DNA from: Duganella sacchari
GTDB taxonomy: Bacteria > Pseudomonadota > Gammaproteobacteria > Burkholderiales > Burkholderiaceae_D
Assembly (NCBI RefSeq): GCF_900143065.1
Contig: NZ_FRCX01000013.1
Coordinates: 107,857 to 171,856 of the forward strand
Direction of reading: 5' to 3'
Length of the DNA stretch: 64,000 bases
Shown here: in pieces, positions 35,975 through 45,024 of the stretch
Numbering within the stretch: the stretch's first letter is position 1
Layout of the letters: each line of letters starts with the position of its first letter
Translations under genes and position numbers: made by a program
Notes under the pieces: model-generated
The model's database searches: none
The model's input: only the letters and a program-made list of their open reading frames with translations
What the model was told of the DNA's origin: nothing

Positions 35975-37756
35975 CTACAACGTGAACCGGCCTACCGTAC
36001 TGGCGAGCGACACCGCCTGCTCTTTCATGCTGTCGGCCGCCGACGCAGCTTGCTCCACCAGCGCCGCATTCTGCTGCGTGACTTCGTCCATATAGCCGAT
36101 GGCGCCATTCACTTCGGCGATGCCCGCGCTCTGCTCCTGGCTGGCGGCGCTGATGGCGCCAATCAGCCCGGCCACCTGGTGCACCGAGCTGACGATGCGC
36201 TCCATGTGCTGGCCGGCGTCACCCGCCAGCATGCTGCCGGTTTCCGCGCGTTGGTGGGCATCCGCGATCAGCTCCCGGATTTCCTGCGCGGCCGCAGCGG
36301 AGGATTGCGCCAGTGTCCGCACTTCGGCGGCGACGACGGCAAAGCCGCGTCCCTGTTCGCCAGCGCGTGCCGCTTCCACCGCAGCGTTCAAGGCCAGGAT
36401 ATTGGTCTGGAACGCCAGTGCATCGATGGCGCCGATGATGTCGGCCATGCGGCGCGAACCATCGCGGATACGGTCCATGGTCTGGACCACGTTCTGCACC
36501 ACCAGGCCACCGCTGCTCGCGGCACGGGAGGCGGAAACCGCCAGCTCGCTCGCCGACCGCGCGTTGGCAGCGGTGCCCTGCACCGTATTGGTCAGCGACT
36601 GCATGGCGCTGACCGTTTGCTCCAGCGAACTGGCTTGCGCCTCGGTGCGTGCCGACAGGTCGCCATTGCCGCCGGCGATGTCGGCAGCCGCCATGCGTAC
36701 CATGTCGCTGGCGAGGCGGATCTGCCGCAGCACGTCGCTGATCTGGTCCGCAAAGCGGTTGAAAGCACGGCTGATCTGCGCCAGTTCGGTCGGGCCGCCA
36801 TCATCCAGACGGCGTGTCAGGTCGCCATCACCATCGGCGATGTGGGACAAGGCATCGCGCACCAGATGCAGGCTACGCAGTTCGCGCGCGATCAGGACGG
36901 ACAGTACGACAGCCGCCGCAATGCCCAGCACCACGGCAGTCATTGCGGACGTCAGCAGCATGTCACTCAGGCCGGCGGTTGCTTCGGCCCGGTCCAGCAC
37001 CAGCGCCAACAGCCAGCCGGTGCCGGGAACGGCAGTGGCAAACAGGATACAGTCGCGACCATTCAGCGTGACGGCCGCGTTGCCGCCGGAAGACTCCAGC
37101 GCCGCCAGGCCGTCGTGTGACAGGCCTGCGCCCAGCGTATCCACCATCTGCATGGTGCGCTCTTTCTGCGGGTGTGCGATGACGCGGCCTTCGCGGTCGA
37201 TCAGGAAGGCGTAGCTGCCTGGCGTCGGATGCAGCGCCAGCACCTGCGCCACGACCTTGGCCAGCGAAACGTCGGCAGCCAGCACGGCCTGCGGCGCCGG
37301 TTCGGCAAACGTCACCACCAGCTCACCACGTCCCGCGTCCACATACGGCGGTGTAATGACAGGACCGCCTGCCTCGACCGGCTTGCGATACCATGCACGC
37401 GTGGTGGGATCGTAGTCCGCAGGCGGCGGCTCATCGCGCGACGACGCGATGCGTTTGTCGGCGTAGCCGATGTAGACGTTATCGAAACCACCCGCCTGCG
37501 CTGCCGCCTTGAGCAAGGGCTGCGGTTGCGCCAGCGGAGCCGCGTGGCGCAGCGACGAAACCAGTGAACGCCGCGCGGCGACCCAGTCGCCTATCGCCGC
37601 TGCCTGGCTGGCCGCCAGCTGGCGCGTCTGCACATTCATCGTCTCCAGCGTACGGTTGCGGGTAGAGGCGTAGTTCGCGGCCGCCACCGCCAGCATCGCC
37701 AGGACGACAACAGCCACGCACAGGCCGATCAAGCGGCCGCGCAATGTAGAAAACAT
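35975..37756 (-). CDS. Methyl-accepting chemotaxis protein with dCache sensor
   Basis: 593 residues from ATG 37756 (AGGATTTCCC upstream). A membrane segment (about 8-30) and a second one near 310 bracket a periplasmic double-Cache domain. HAMP and the signalling domain follow, with the conserved hairpin tip (EQGRGFAVVAAEVRTLAQSS). In the sensor, DPTTRAWYRK, PPYVDAG and LAADVSL hold the R, W, Y, D and D positions described for amine/amino-acid-binding dCache domains. It is the last gene of the long array containing the kynurenine-type pathway and may report that substrate to the flagellar motor. A terminator-like hairpin lies just before its ribosome-binding site. Confidence 0.87.
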   Translation of the reverse strand: MFSTLRGRLIGLCVAVVVLAMLAVAAANYASTRNRTLETMNVQTRQLAASQAAAIGDWVAARRSLVSSLRHAAPLAQPQPLLKAAAQAGGFDNVYIGYADKRIASSRDEPPPADYDPTTRAWYRKPVEAGGPVITPPYVDAGRGELVVTFAEPAPQAVLAADVSLAKVVAQVLALHPTPGSYAFLIDREGRVIAHPQKERTMQMVDTLGAGLSHDGLAALESSGGNAAVTLNGRDCILFATAVPGTGWLLALVLDRAEATAGLSDMLLTSAMTAVVLGIAAAVVLSVLIARELRSLHLVRDALSHIADGDGDLTRRLDDGGPTELAQISRAFNRFADQISDVLRQIRLASDMVRMAAADIAGGNGDLSARTEAQASSLEQTVSAMQSLTNTVQGTAANARSASELAVSASRAASSGGLVVQNVVQTMDRIRDGSRRMADIIGAIDALAFQTNILALNAAVEAARAGEQGRGFAVVAAEVRTLAQSSAAAAQEIRELIADAHQRAETGSMLAGDAGQHMERIVSSVHQVAGLIGAISAASQEQSAGIAEVNGAIGYMDEVTQQNAALVEQAASAADSMKEQAVSLASTVGRFTL

Positions 37757-37772
37757 GGGAAATCCTATGGAT

Positions 37773-37800
37773 AAAAAAACGGCCGGCAGAACGCCGGCCG
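37773..37800 (-). terminator. Intrinsic terminator after the LVIVD gene
   Basis: On the minus strand, CGGCCGGC-GTTCT-GCCGGCCG is followed by seven T. It is a textbook terminator 13 bp after the LVIVD stop and 17 bp before the chemoreceptor start codon. Confidence 0.88.
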
Positions 37801-37812
37801 CAAAGCACAGGC

Positions 37813-39525
37813 TTACTTCTTGGGCGGCATGCCCATCACAGGGTTGCCCAGCACCGAGGTGGACAAGGTGTAGATGCCGTGATTGGAGAACACCCACACC
37901 AGATTGCGGTCCCATTCCACGAAGATGCTGTGCACCGGGTTAGGCAGTGCGCGGATCGACAGGGTCTGGCCGTCGGTGGTCTTGCGGTCCGCATCGATCA
38001 TCTTCGGCACGAAGTAGGCGGCGATGGTCGGGTTCAGCGGGTCTTTCACGTCAAAGATCTGCATGCCGGCGTTGTAGTACGAATATGGCATGTAGCGCGG
38101 GCTCGGCGTACCTGGCTGGATCTGCGCATAACCGCTGCGCTTCGGACCAAAGCTGCCGCGGCGCTGGCAGAAGTCGGTGAATGGCGCATCCTTCGGCGGC
38201 GTTGGCGTAGGCAGCGTGTTCACGATCTTCGGATGCAGCGGATCACGGACGTCGATAGAGTAGATCGCCTTCAGCGGCTCATAGCAGTCTTCCGACATCG
38301 GATAGCCGCTGTAGTAAACCATGCCGGTCGAATCCACCTTGCTGACGTCGATGTTATCGCCCTCGGTGCCGGTCACGCTGACTGGCATATCGATGTGCGC
38401 CACCGCATGCATATTGGCCGGATTCGAAATATCGATCACGTAGAAGCCGAAGCCGCCCATGGCCGCATAGCCGTACTTGCCACCCTGCTCCACTGGTTTC
38501 GGAATGAACAGCGGCATGCGCGCGCCCATCCACGAAGTCTTGTTGCCGGCACGAGGATTTTTCTTGTATTCCTCTTCCTCGCCCAGTCGCGAGCCAGGCG
38601 CCCACCAGGTCGACAGGCGTTTTGGATGCGATGGATCGGAGACATCAAACGCCAGCTGCGCACCCGCATACAGATAGGTCTTGTACTCGGTGTTGGCGAA
38701 GGTATCGTCAGGCGCACCGGCCACAAACAGATACTGGCCGCCGTCATATGCCGGCACGTCCTGGCAACCGGAACCCTGCTGCGGCTGATCCTGCGCCGAG
38801 TGGTAGGGATCAAGCGAGGTTTCGGACAGCAGCTTCCAGTCGGTCCACTGCGGGCTGGTCACCTCGTAGATACGGAAGCCGCGCAGCATCTTGCGTTCAC
38901 GCGCCTTCTTGACGTCATCCGGGTTGGTGTACTTGTTCTGCACCAGGCCATAACGCGAGATCTCGTAGCACTGCACGGCGATCATCTTATCCAGCTTCTT
39001 GTTGTACTTGACGTTGAATGGTCCGAACTGATGCTCGCCGCCCTTGGTGTTAAAGGTCTTCTGCTGCACCACCTTGACGTCGCGCGGATTGGTGATGTCG
39101 AACAGGTTGTACATCCAGGTTTCGTAGTCGTACAGATAGCGGCGGCCATTCAGGTCGAAGCTGGCCTGCCAGCTGTGGCCCGCGCCCGCCACGTAAGGCG
39201 AGAAGTTCTCGACCTTGACGTTCTTGAGGTACTGGTTCTGGTCCAGATATGGCAGGCTGCCTTCTACCGGGTGGGCACCGTAGGCATCCGGCGTCGCGTC
39301 CGGGCTCTTGAACTTGCCGGTCTTGGCGTCGTAGCCATACGAACCTGGCGCCGGTACTGGCGGTTCGCCTGGCAACAGCTCACTCTTCTTTTGCATCGGG
39401 CCTGGCGCGTCTGGCGCGTGCAGATTCAGGCCGCTGCGCGGCGCTTGCGCCAGCGCGCTGCTGCTCAACATTGCCGCGCCTACAGCCAGCACCAGCGGGG
39501 ATACCATCTTGGTCGTTTTTTTCAT
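37813..39525 (-). CDS. Secreted LVIVD-repeat beta-propeller protein
   Basis: 570 residues with a signal peptide ending SSSALAQA. Five or more LVIVD-type repeats are visible (NLFDITNPRDVKVV, AFDVSDPSHPKRLS, YVIDISNPANMHAV, YSIDVRDPLHPKIV, QIFDVKDPLNPTIA), each marked by a D-x-x-[ND]-P turn, so the fold is most likely a beta-propeller in the periplasm or outside the cell. Function is unknown for the family. It lies 18 bp behind the porin gene and downstream of kynU, which suggests a role in handling or binding the kynurenine-type substrate outside the inner membrane. Confidence 0.75.
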   Translation of the reverse strand: MKKTTKMVSPLVLAVGAAMLSSSALAQAPRSGLNLHAPDAPGPMQKKSELLPGEPPVPAPGSYGYDAKTGKFKSPDATPDAYGAHPVEGSLPYLDQNQYLKNVKVENFSPYVAGAGHSWQASFDLNGRRYLYDYETWMYNLFDITNPRDVKVVQQKTFNTKGGEHQFGPFNVKYNKKLDKMIAVQCYEISRYGLVQNKYTNPDDVKKARERKMLRGFRIYEVTSPQWTDWKLLSETSLDPYHSAQDQPQQGSGCQDVPAYDGGQYLFVAGAPDDTFANTEYKTYLYAGAQLAFDVSDPSHPKRLSTWWAPGSRLGEEEEYKKNPRAGNKTSWMGARMPLFIPKPVEQGGKYGYAAMGGFGFYVIDISNPANMHAVAHIDMPVSVTGTEGDNIDVSKVDSTGMVYYSGYPMSEDCYEPLKAIYSIDVRDPLHPKIVNTLPTPTPPKDAPFTDFCQRRGSFGPKRSGYAQIQPGTPSPRYMPYSYYNAGMQIFDVKDPLNPTIAAYFVPKMIDADRKTTDGQTLSIRALPNPVHSIFVEWDRNLVWVFSNHGIYTLSTSVLGNPVMGMPPKK

Positions 39526-39542
39526 ATCAGTCTCTCAGTGAA

Positions 39543-40577
39543 TCAGAAGGAATGGCGCAGGCCTATCTGGGTTCCGCGTTCCGGGTTGCCGCTGCCGCTG
39601 TAGTTGAAGGTCAGCGGATACGGTACTTTAGGGCTTCCCTTGGTCAGCACGCGGCCATAGTTGACATAGGCGTCGGTGCGTTTGGAGAAGCGATAGCTGT
39701 AGCCCAGCAGGATGCTCTCGCCGTTGGTCAGATCCTTGCCTACGTCGTCATGACGGCTTACCGCGCTGACGTAGACGCTGTGGGTGGTGTCGATCTTCCA
39801 GCGCGCGCCCAGTTGTACATCCCAGCCCTTGGTCTGGAAGCCGACATAGGGCGGATAGGCGTAGTAGCCGTTGTAGGTATGGTAGATGAACGTCGGCTCA
39901 AAGCCGCCGAAGCGGTACACCGCCGAGATGTAGTTGTCGCGCGATGATTCCAGCTTGGGGGTGCTGATGTTCTTGATGTCCTTGCGGTCGGTCACATAAC
40001 CCAGATACAGCGGGCCGTTGCGGTATTCGACACCCGTGCTGTACACGCGGCCGTTATGGTCTGCAGTCTCGTTGCCGGCGGTAGCCATGAAGCGGCCCTT
40101 GAAGCCGTTCACCGACGGCGTGGTGTACGACACCGCATTGTTCTCGCGCCACGGCGCGTAGAAGAACACGCTGTTGCTCACGCGGCTGTAATCACCCGAC
40201 CAGCCCGGATCGGCATAGCCCACGATCCAGTACGACGGCGTATTCTGGCGGCCCAGGGCCAGCGCGCCCCAGTTGCCGCGAATGCCGACATAGCTCTCGC
40301 GCGGGGTTGGACCAACACCGGTATCGGCCGAGAACTGCATCTGGTGCAGGAAGAAGGCCTGGTTGCCATCGCCCAGATCCTCGGTGCCGCTGAACTCCAG
40401 GCGCGACTGGCTCAAACCACCGCTGGACACGCGCGTCAGCTTTTCCCTGGTGGTCGCCAGGCTTTCGACGTTGACGTCGATAACGCCGGAAATCACGATG
40501 TTATCGGCGGCCGCATGTCCTGCGGCCATGCACGCCAACGCTGCAGTACAAATCCATCCCTTCTGTTTCACTTTCAT
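39543..40577 (-). CDS. Trimeric OmpC-type porin (kynurenine array)
   Basis: 344 residues with a signal peptide ending AGHAAA, then DNIVISGVIDVNVESL as first strand and a C-terminal phenylalanine (IGLRHSF). Segments such as LEFSGTEDLGDGNQAFF and VGIRGNWGALALGRQ are diagnostic of betaproteobacterial porins. It lies 81 bp downstream of kynU and 18 bp upstream of the LVIVD gene. It probably admits the aromatic substrate across the outer membrane; that specificity is inference from position. Confidence 0.88.
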   Translation of the reverse strand: MKVKQKGWICTAALACMAAGHAAADNIVISGVIDVNVESLATTREKLTRVSSGGLSQSRLEFSGTEDLGDGNQAFFLHQMQFSADTGVGPTPRESYVGIRGNWGALALGRQNTPSYWIVGYADPGWSGDYSRVSNSVFFYAPWRENNAVSYTTPSVNGFKGRFMATAGNETADHNGRVYSTGVEYRNGPLYLGYVTDRKDIKNISTPKLESSRDNYISAVYRFGGFEPTFIYHTYNGYYAYPPYVGFQTKGWDVQLGARWKIDTTHSVYVSAVSRHDDVGKDLTNGESILLGYSYRFSKRTDAYVNYGRVLTKGSPKVPYPLTFNYSGSGNPERGTQIGLRHSF

Positions 40578-40658
40578 GTCTCCACTCCCTTTTTAATATT
40601 TGAATCATTGTTGTCAAATCTTTTTTATGTGGGGCTTTGCGTGGTGCTGCTGTTTAAG

Positions 40659-41897
40659 TCAGGTCACCGCCTTCCTGGTCAGGAACTTCTCCTGATTCCA
40701 TTCGCCGGACGCCATGATCTGGGCCAGCACGTCCACCGTGTGATACACGTCGATATGGCGAACATACAGCGGCGCAAAGCCGAAGCGCAGAATGTCCGGC
40801 ATGCGGAAGTCGCCCGTAATGCCGCGTGCGATCAGCGCCTGCACAATCGCGTAGCCTTCAGGGTGGGTCAGCGCCACCTGACTGCCGCGCAGTTCGCGCT
40901 CGCGTGGCGAACCAATACCGAAGCCATATTCGCCCAGGCGTTCATCCACCAGACGGATGAACAGGTCGCACAGGTCCTGGCTCTTGGTGCGCAGCTGCGC
41001 CATATCGACGCCGTCGAATACATCCAGCGCCGAATCCAGCGCCAGCATGGACAGCAGCGGCGGCGTGCCGCACTGCATGCGGTTGATGCCTGGCGCCGGC
41101 TGATAGTCCTTGACGAACGCGAACGGCTGCGCGTGGCCATGCCAGCCCGATAACGGCTGGCGCACGAGTTCCTGATGGCGACGCGCGACGTAGACGAAGG
41201 CCGGTGCACCAGGGCCGCCGTTCAGATATTTGTAGCCGCAGCCGACCGCGAAGTCGGCGCTGCATGCATTCAGCTCCACGTGCAGTGCACCAGCGCTGTG
41301 CGCCAGATCCCAGATACACAGCGCACCGGCGGCTTGCGCCTGGCGTGTGATGCCGGCCATGTCGTACACGCGGCCGCTGCGATAGTTCACGTGGGTCAGC
41401 ATCAGCACTGCGACGCTGTCGTCCAGCGCATCGGCGACGGCGGAGGCATCGGATGGCACATAGCGGATCTCGGCGCCAAACAGTTCGGCGACGCCTTGGG
41501 CGATATACAGGTCGGTCGGGAAGTTGCCTTCTTCGGTCAGGATCACTTTGCGGCCAGGGTTCAGACGCAGTGCCGCCGACAGGGCTTTAAACAGGTTCAC
41601 GGAAGTGGAATCGCCTACCATCACTTCATCCGCGCTGGCGCCGATCAGTGCTGCGACTTTGGCAGCAACGCGTTGCGGCAGATCGATCCAGCCGGCGTCG
41701 TTCCAGGAACGGATCAGGCCCGTGCCCCACTCGCCTGCAATTGCCTGCTGCATGCGTGCCGGCAGATGTGCAGGCATCGCGCCCAGCGAGTTACCGTCCA
41801 GGTAAACCTCGTCTTGCGGCAGGGTGAATCGGTCGCGGCAAGCGGCCAGCGGGTCGCGCTGGTCCATGTCGATGCAGTCTTGCTTGGTCAGTCTCAT
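40659..41897 (-). CDS. kynU: Kynureninase
   Basis: 412 residues, the normal length, from ATG 41897 (AAGGAAAACAAGC upstream; the frame extends 15 codons further without support). It is a PLP enzyme of the aminotransferase class V fold: YLDGNSLGAMP at the N-terminus, FPTDLY, the cofactor-contacting Asp in IWDLAHSAGA and the Schiff-base lysine K223 in GYKYLNGGPG. It cleaves 3-hydroxykynurenine to 3-hydroxyanthranilate plus alanine (or kynurenine to anthranilate). The product feeds the dioxygenase encoded upstream in the same array. Confidence 0.95.
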   Translation of the reverse strand: MRLTKQDCIDMDQRDPLAACRDRFTLPQDEVYLDGNSLGAMPAHLPARMQQAIAGEWGTGLIRSWNDAGWIDLPQRVAAKVAALIGASADEVMVGDSTSVNLFKALSAALRLNPGRKVILTEEGNFPTDLYIAQGVAELFGAEIRYVPSDASAVADALDDSVAVLMLTHVNYRSGRVYDMAGITRQAQAAGALCIWDLAHSAGALHVELNACSADFAVGCGYKYLNGGPGAPAFVYVARRHQELVRQPLSGWHGHAQPFAFVKDYQPAPGINRMQCGTPPLLSMLALDSALDVFDGVDMAQLRTKSQDLCDLFIRLVDERLGEYGFGIGSPRERELRGSQVALTHPEGYAIVQALIARGITGDFRMPDILRFGFAPLYVRHIDVYHTVDVLAQIMASGEWNQEKFLTRKAVT

Positions 41898-42035
41898 GCT
41901 TGTTTTCCTTGATTTACTTGTGTAGCTGAACCCAGTATGCATGGGTGTCGCAATAAGCGAAAATGAATAGTTAGGCTCCAGATATTCCGTTTTCTCATAT
42001 CCAAAATCGACGGACGAAGCCCTCCCCTGCGGGAT

Positions 42036-42054
42036 AAAAAACCGTTAACAACGG
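42036..42054 (-). terminator. Weak intrinsic terminator after the permease gene
   Basis: On the minus strand, CCGTT-GTT-AACGG is followed by TTTTTT, 7 bp past the permease stop. The 5-bp stem is short, so partial read-through into kynU is likely. Confidence 0.5.
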
Positions 42055-42061
42055 GGGTGAT

Positions 42062-43441
42062 TTAGCGCTTGCGGTACCAGAAGAAATACATCACGCTCAA
42101 GGCCAGCATGAAGGGCAGGCCTGTCATGAGCGTCATCGCAAACTCCTTGGTGAAGGCGGTGGTGACCATGATCGCCAGCATCAGCCCTGCGCCCAGCATC
42201 GTCAGCCAGGGGAAGGCCCAGATACGGAACGGCAGCGGCGCATGGCCTTCGCGCGTCCAGCTGCGGCGGAAGAAGTAGTGGGTCACGAAAATCATCATCC
42301 ACGTGAACATGGCGCCGAACATGGAAATCGCCATCATCAGCATGAAGGAGCCATCGGGGAACAGCACGCTCAGCACCGTTGCCAGCGCAATGCCGACGCA
42401 GGACAGCATCAGCGCCGCCACTGGTACACCGCGCTTGCTCAAGATGCCGAAGCGCTTGGGCGCCTGCCCTGCCCGCGACAGCGAGAACATGGTGCGCGTG
42501 GTGATGTACAACTGGCTGTTCATCGACGACAGTGCCGCGACCAGAATTACAAAATTGATCACGCCCGCAGCGCCTGGAATATGCAGCGCCTGCATCGCCA
42601 TCACGAACGGGCTGTTGCCGCCGCCCGCCGCCGCCCATGGCACGATGGCCAGCATCAGGCCCAGCGTGAGCATGTAGAACACCACCAGGCGCAGCATCGT
42701 GGCGCGGAAGGCGCCGGTGATGGCCTGTTGTGGATCGCGCGCTTCGCCCGCCGCCACCGCCACCATCTCGATGCCGAGATAGCTGAAAATGGAGACGATC
42801 ACGCCTGCCCACATGCCCGAGCTACCGTGGGGGAAGAAGCCGCGGTCACCCACATAATTCTTGAAGCCGATCGGGCTGGTCTCCGGCGCCGCATACACCA
42901 TGTAGGCGCCGAGCAGAATAAACAGCACAATCGCGGCAATCTTGATGGTCGAGAACAGATACTCGACGTTGCCGAAAATGTTCACGCTCATCGCGTTCAC
43001 CAGGATCAGGCAGGCGGAGAACAAAACGATCCACAACCAGGCCGGCGTGCCGGGGAACCAGTACTGCATGTACAGCGCCACGGCCGTCACCTCGGTACCG
43101 ACGGCCAGCACGATGGATGACCAGTAGCTGTAGCGTACCGAGAAGCCCGCCCACGGCCCCACATAGTGCTCGGCGTAGGAGCCGAACGAGCCGGAGGTCG
43201 GATGGGCTACCGTCATTTCGGCCAGGCAGCCGATCAGCAGCATGGCGATCAGCGCACCGATGGCGTAGCTGACCAGGACACTGGGACCGGCAAAGCCGAT
43301 GGCAAAACCGCTGCCGAGGAACAGGCCGGTGCCGACGGCGCCGCCAATGGCAATCATGGACATCTGGCCGCTGGACAGGCCGCGATGCAAGCCCGTCTCC
43401 CGTTCCACGATGGCGGAAAAGCCGCTCTTGTTGTGATTCAT
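42062..43441 (-). CDS. Amino-acid permease (APC/AAT type)
   Basis: 459 residues with about 12 membrane helices. The N-terminal signature GLSSGQMSMIAIGGAVGTGLFLGSG-type motif (IAIGGAVGTGLFLGSG) and GEARDPQQAI are typical of the AAT family of amino-acid:proton symporters, relatives of the aromatic and GABA permeases. Its place between the dioxygenase/decarboxylase genes and kynU suggests import of kynurenine, 3-hydroxykynurenine, anthranilate-type acids or tryptophan. The gene follows the decarboxylase gene by 24 bp. Confidence 0.85.
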   Translation of the reverse strand: MNHNKSGFSAIVERETGLHRGLSSGQMSMIAIGGAVGTGLFLGSGFAIGFAGPSVLVSYAIGALIAMLLIGCLAEMTVAHPTSGSFGSYAEHYVGPWAGFSVRYSYWSSIVLAVGTEVTAVALYMQYWFPGTPAWLWIVLFSACLILVNAMSVNIFGNVEYLFSTIKIAAIVLFILLGAYMVYAAPETSPIGFKNYVGDRGFFPHGSSGMWAGVIVSIFSYLGIEMVAVAAGEARDPQQAITGAFRATMLRLVVFYMLTLGLMLAIVPWAAAGGGNSPFVMAMQALHIPGAAGVINFVILVAALSSMNSQLYITTRTMFSLSRAGQAPKRFGILSKRGVPVAALMLSCVGIALATVLSVLFPDGSFMLMMAISMFGAMFTWMMIFVTHYFFRRSWTREGHAPLPFRIWAFPWLTMLGAGLMLAIMVTTAFTKEFAMTLMTGLPFMLALSVMYFFWYRKR

Positions 43442-43465
43442 TTTGTCTCCTGTGATGCTTTTCTT

Positions 43466-44479
43466 TTAAATGCCGAAGAAGGCTTGCGCATTCCCACTCA
43501 ACAGTCTTTGCTGTCGTTCGGGTGTGAAATCCGCTTCGCGTATGAGCCGTCCCACTTGCTGTTCGCCGAGCGGGTACGGGTAGTCTGACCCCAGCATCAC
43601 GCGCTCCTCGCCCATCACATCGACCAGCAGCGATAGCGCACGCTGATCGAAGACCGCCGAGTCGACATAGAAGCGGTCCACATACGACGAGGGTGGATTG
43701 GGGCAGTCTTCACGCACAATGTCGCGCTGGTGCCAGGCGTTGTCGACACGTCCCAACAGGAAGGCGAAACTGCCGCCGCCATGGGCAAAGCAGATCTTGA
43801 GCGATTTGGGCAGACGTTCGAAGGCGCCGGACATAATCAGCGACAGGATGCCGAGCTGCGTTTCGGCCGGCATCGCCACCAGCCATGGCAGCATCCACTT
43901 CTTCATGCGCTGCTCGCCGCCCATCATGTCCCATGGGTGCACCAGCAGCGGGATGCCTTCGTTGGCGCAGTGGGTCAGGAAAGTCAGCAGACCTTCATCA
44001 TCCAGATCCAGGCTGCCCAGGTGATTGCCGATCTGGACGCCGAGATGGCCGGTGGCCTTGGCGCGGCTGGCTTCACGGCAGGCGGCGTCGATATCCTGCA
44101 GCGGCACCTGCGCCAGCGCCTTCAGGCGCACCGGGTTGTGGGCGCACAGTTCCAGTGCATAGTCATTCATGCGCTGCGCCCACGGCAAGGCCTGGGCGAT
44201 TGGATAGCGATAGCCAAACATTACCGGCGTTGCCGACATGAGCTGGATATCAACGCCCGAGCGGTCCATCTCCTCGACGCGGCGGGCGGAATCCCACAGC
44301 GCCGAATACACGGGGCGGAACGGCTGGTCGCCAGTCATAATCATGCCATGTTCGCTGTCGCGGATTTCCAGCCATGGCGCGCCCTGGGCATCGAGTGCAG
44401 CCGCTTCCGCGCGGGTAATCGGCGGGAAGAAGTGCGAGTGGATGTCGATGACCGGGTTGGCTTTCGGCGCGGCGCTCAT
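43466..44479 (-). CDS. nbaD: 2-amino-3-carboxymuconate-6-semialdehyde decarboxylase
   Basis: 337 residues from ATG 44479, which overlaps the dioxygenase stop in an ATGA. It is an amidohydrolase-fold decarboxylase with zinc ligands visible: HSH motif H14/H16 (VIDIHSHFFPP), LLVHPWDMMGG, CFAHGGGSFAFL and the Asp in MLGSDYPYPLGE. It removes CO2 from the unstable ring-cleavage product of 3-hydroxyanthranilate, giving 2-aminomuconate 6-semialdehyde and preventing cyclisation to quinolinate. Its neighbours supply the preceding and following steps. Confidence 0.94.
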   Translation of the reverse strand: MSAAPKANPVIDIHSHFFPPITRAEAAALDAQGAPWLEIRDSEHGMIMTGDQPFRPVYSALWDSARRVEEMDRSGVDIQLMSATPVMFGYRYPIAQALPWAQRMNDYALELCAHNPVRLKALAQVPLQDIDAACREASRAKATGHLGVQIGNHLGSLDLDDEGLLTFLTHCANEGIPLLVHPWDMMGGEQRMKKWMLPWLVAMPAETQLGILSLIMSGAFERLPKSLKICFAHGGGSFAFLLGRVDNAWHQRDIVREDCPNPPSSYVDRFYVDSAVFDQRALSLLVDVMGEERVMLGSDYPYPLGEQQVGRLIREADFTPERQQRLLSGNAQAFFGI

Positions 44480-45009
44480 GCCGCGCTCCCAAGCTTGCCG
44501 GGATGGACCGCCTTGCATTGCGGGCAGACACGCAGCGAGGCGTCGCCGTAGAAACGCTGGAACAGCGGCGGCAAATCGTCAACGATGCTTTGCAGCTGCA
44601 CCTCGATGCGGTGCACCAGATGGTTGCACTCCAGGCAGTACCATTCGAACCCGTCGCGCATGCCATGCGGGCGACGGCGCTCGATCACCAGGCAAAGGCT
44701 GTCGGGATCGGGACGCTGCGGCGAGTGGCGCACGTGTGGCGCCAACAGGAAGATGTCGCCCTCCTTCAGGTCCAGCCGTTCGACGCGGCCGTTGTCCATG
44801 ATGTTTAAATGAGCATCACCCTTAAACTGGTAGAAGAATTCTTCCAGCGGATCGTCGTGATAATCGGTACGCTGATTCGGGCCGCCGACCACCGTAACGA
44901 TGAAGTCTGCGTCCTGCCAGATCTGCTGATTGCCCACCGGTGGCTTGAGCAGATGTGCGTGTTCCGCAATCCACTGCTGGAAATTGAACGGCTTGCCAAA
45001 TTTATACAT
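44476..45009 (-). CDS. nbaC: 3-hydroxyanthranilate 3,4-dioxygenase
   Basis: 177 residues, a cupin-fold Fe(II) dioxygenase (also called HaaO). Iron ligands H51, E57 and H95 are in place (DYHDDPLEEFF, LLAPHVRHSPQRP), and the bacterial-type rubredoxin-like site is complete with C125, C128, C162 and C165. It opens the ring of 3-hydroxyanthranilate to 2-amino-3-carboxymuconate 6-semialdehyde. The start ATG follows GGAGACAATA. Confidence 0.96.
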   Translation of the reverse strand: MYKFGKPFNFQQWIAEHAHLLKPPVGNQQIWQDADFIVTVVGGPNQRTDYHDDPLEEFFYQFKGDAHLNIMDNGRVERLDLKEGDIFLLAPHVRHSPQRPDPDSLCLVIERRRPHGMRDGFEWYCLECNHLVHRIEVQLQSIVDDLPPLFQRFYGDASLRVCPQCKAVHPGKLGSAA

Positions 45010-45024
45010 TATTGTCTCCAGCGT

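Noticed and set aside
40612..40617. TTGACA on the minus strand upstream of the second porin as a promoter
   Set aside because: A -10 element at correct spacing would overlap the ribosome-binding site and match poorly.
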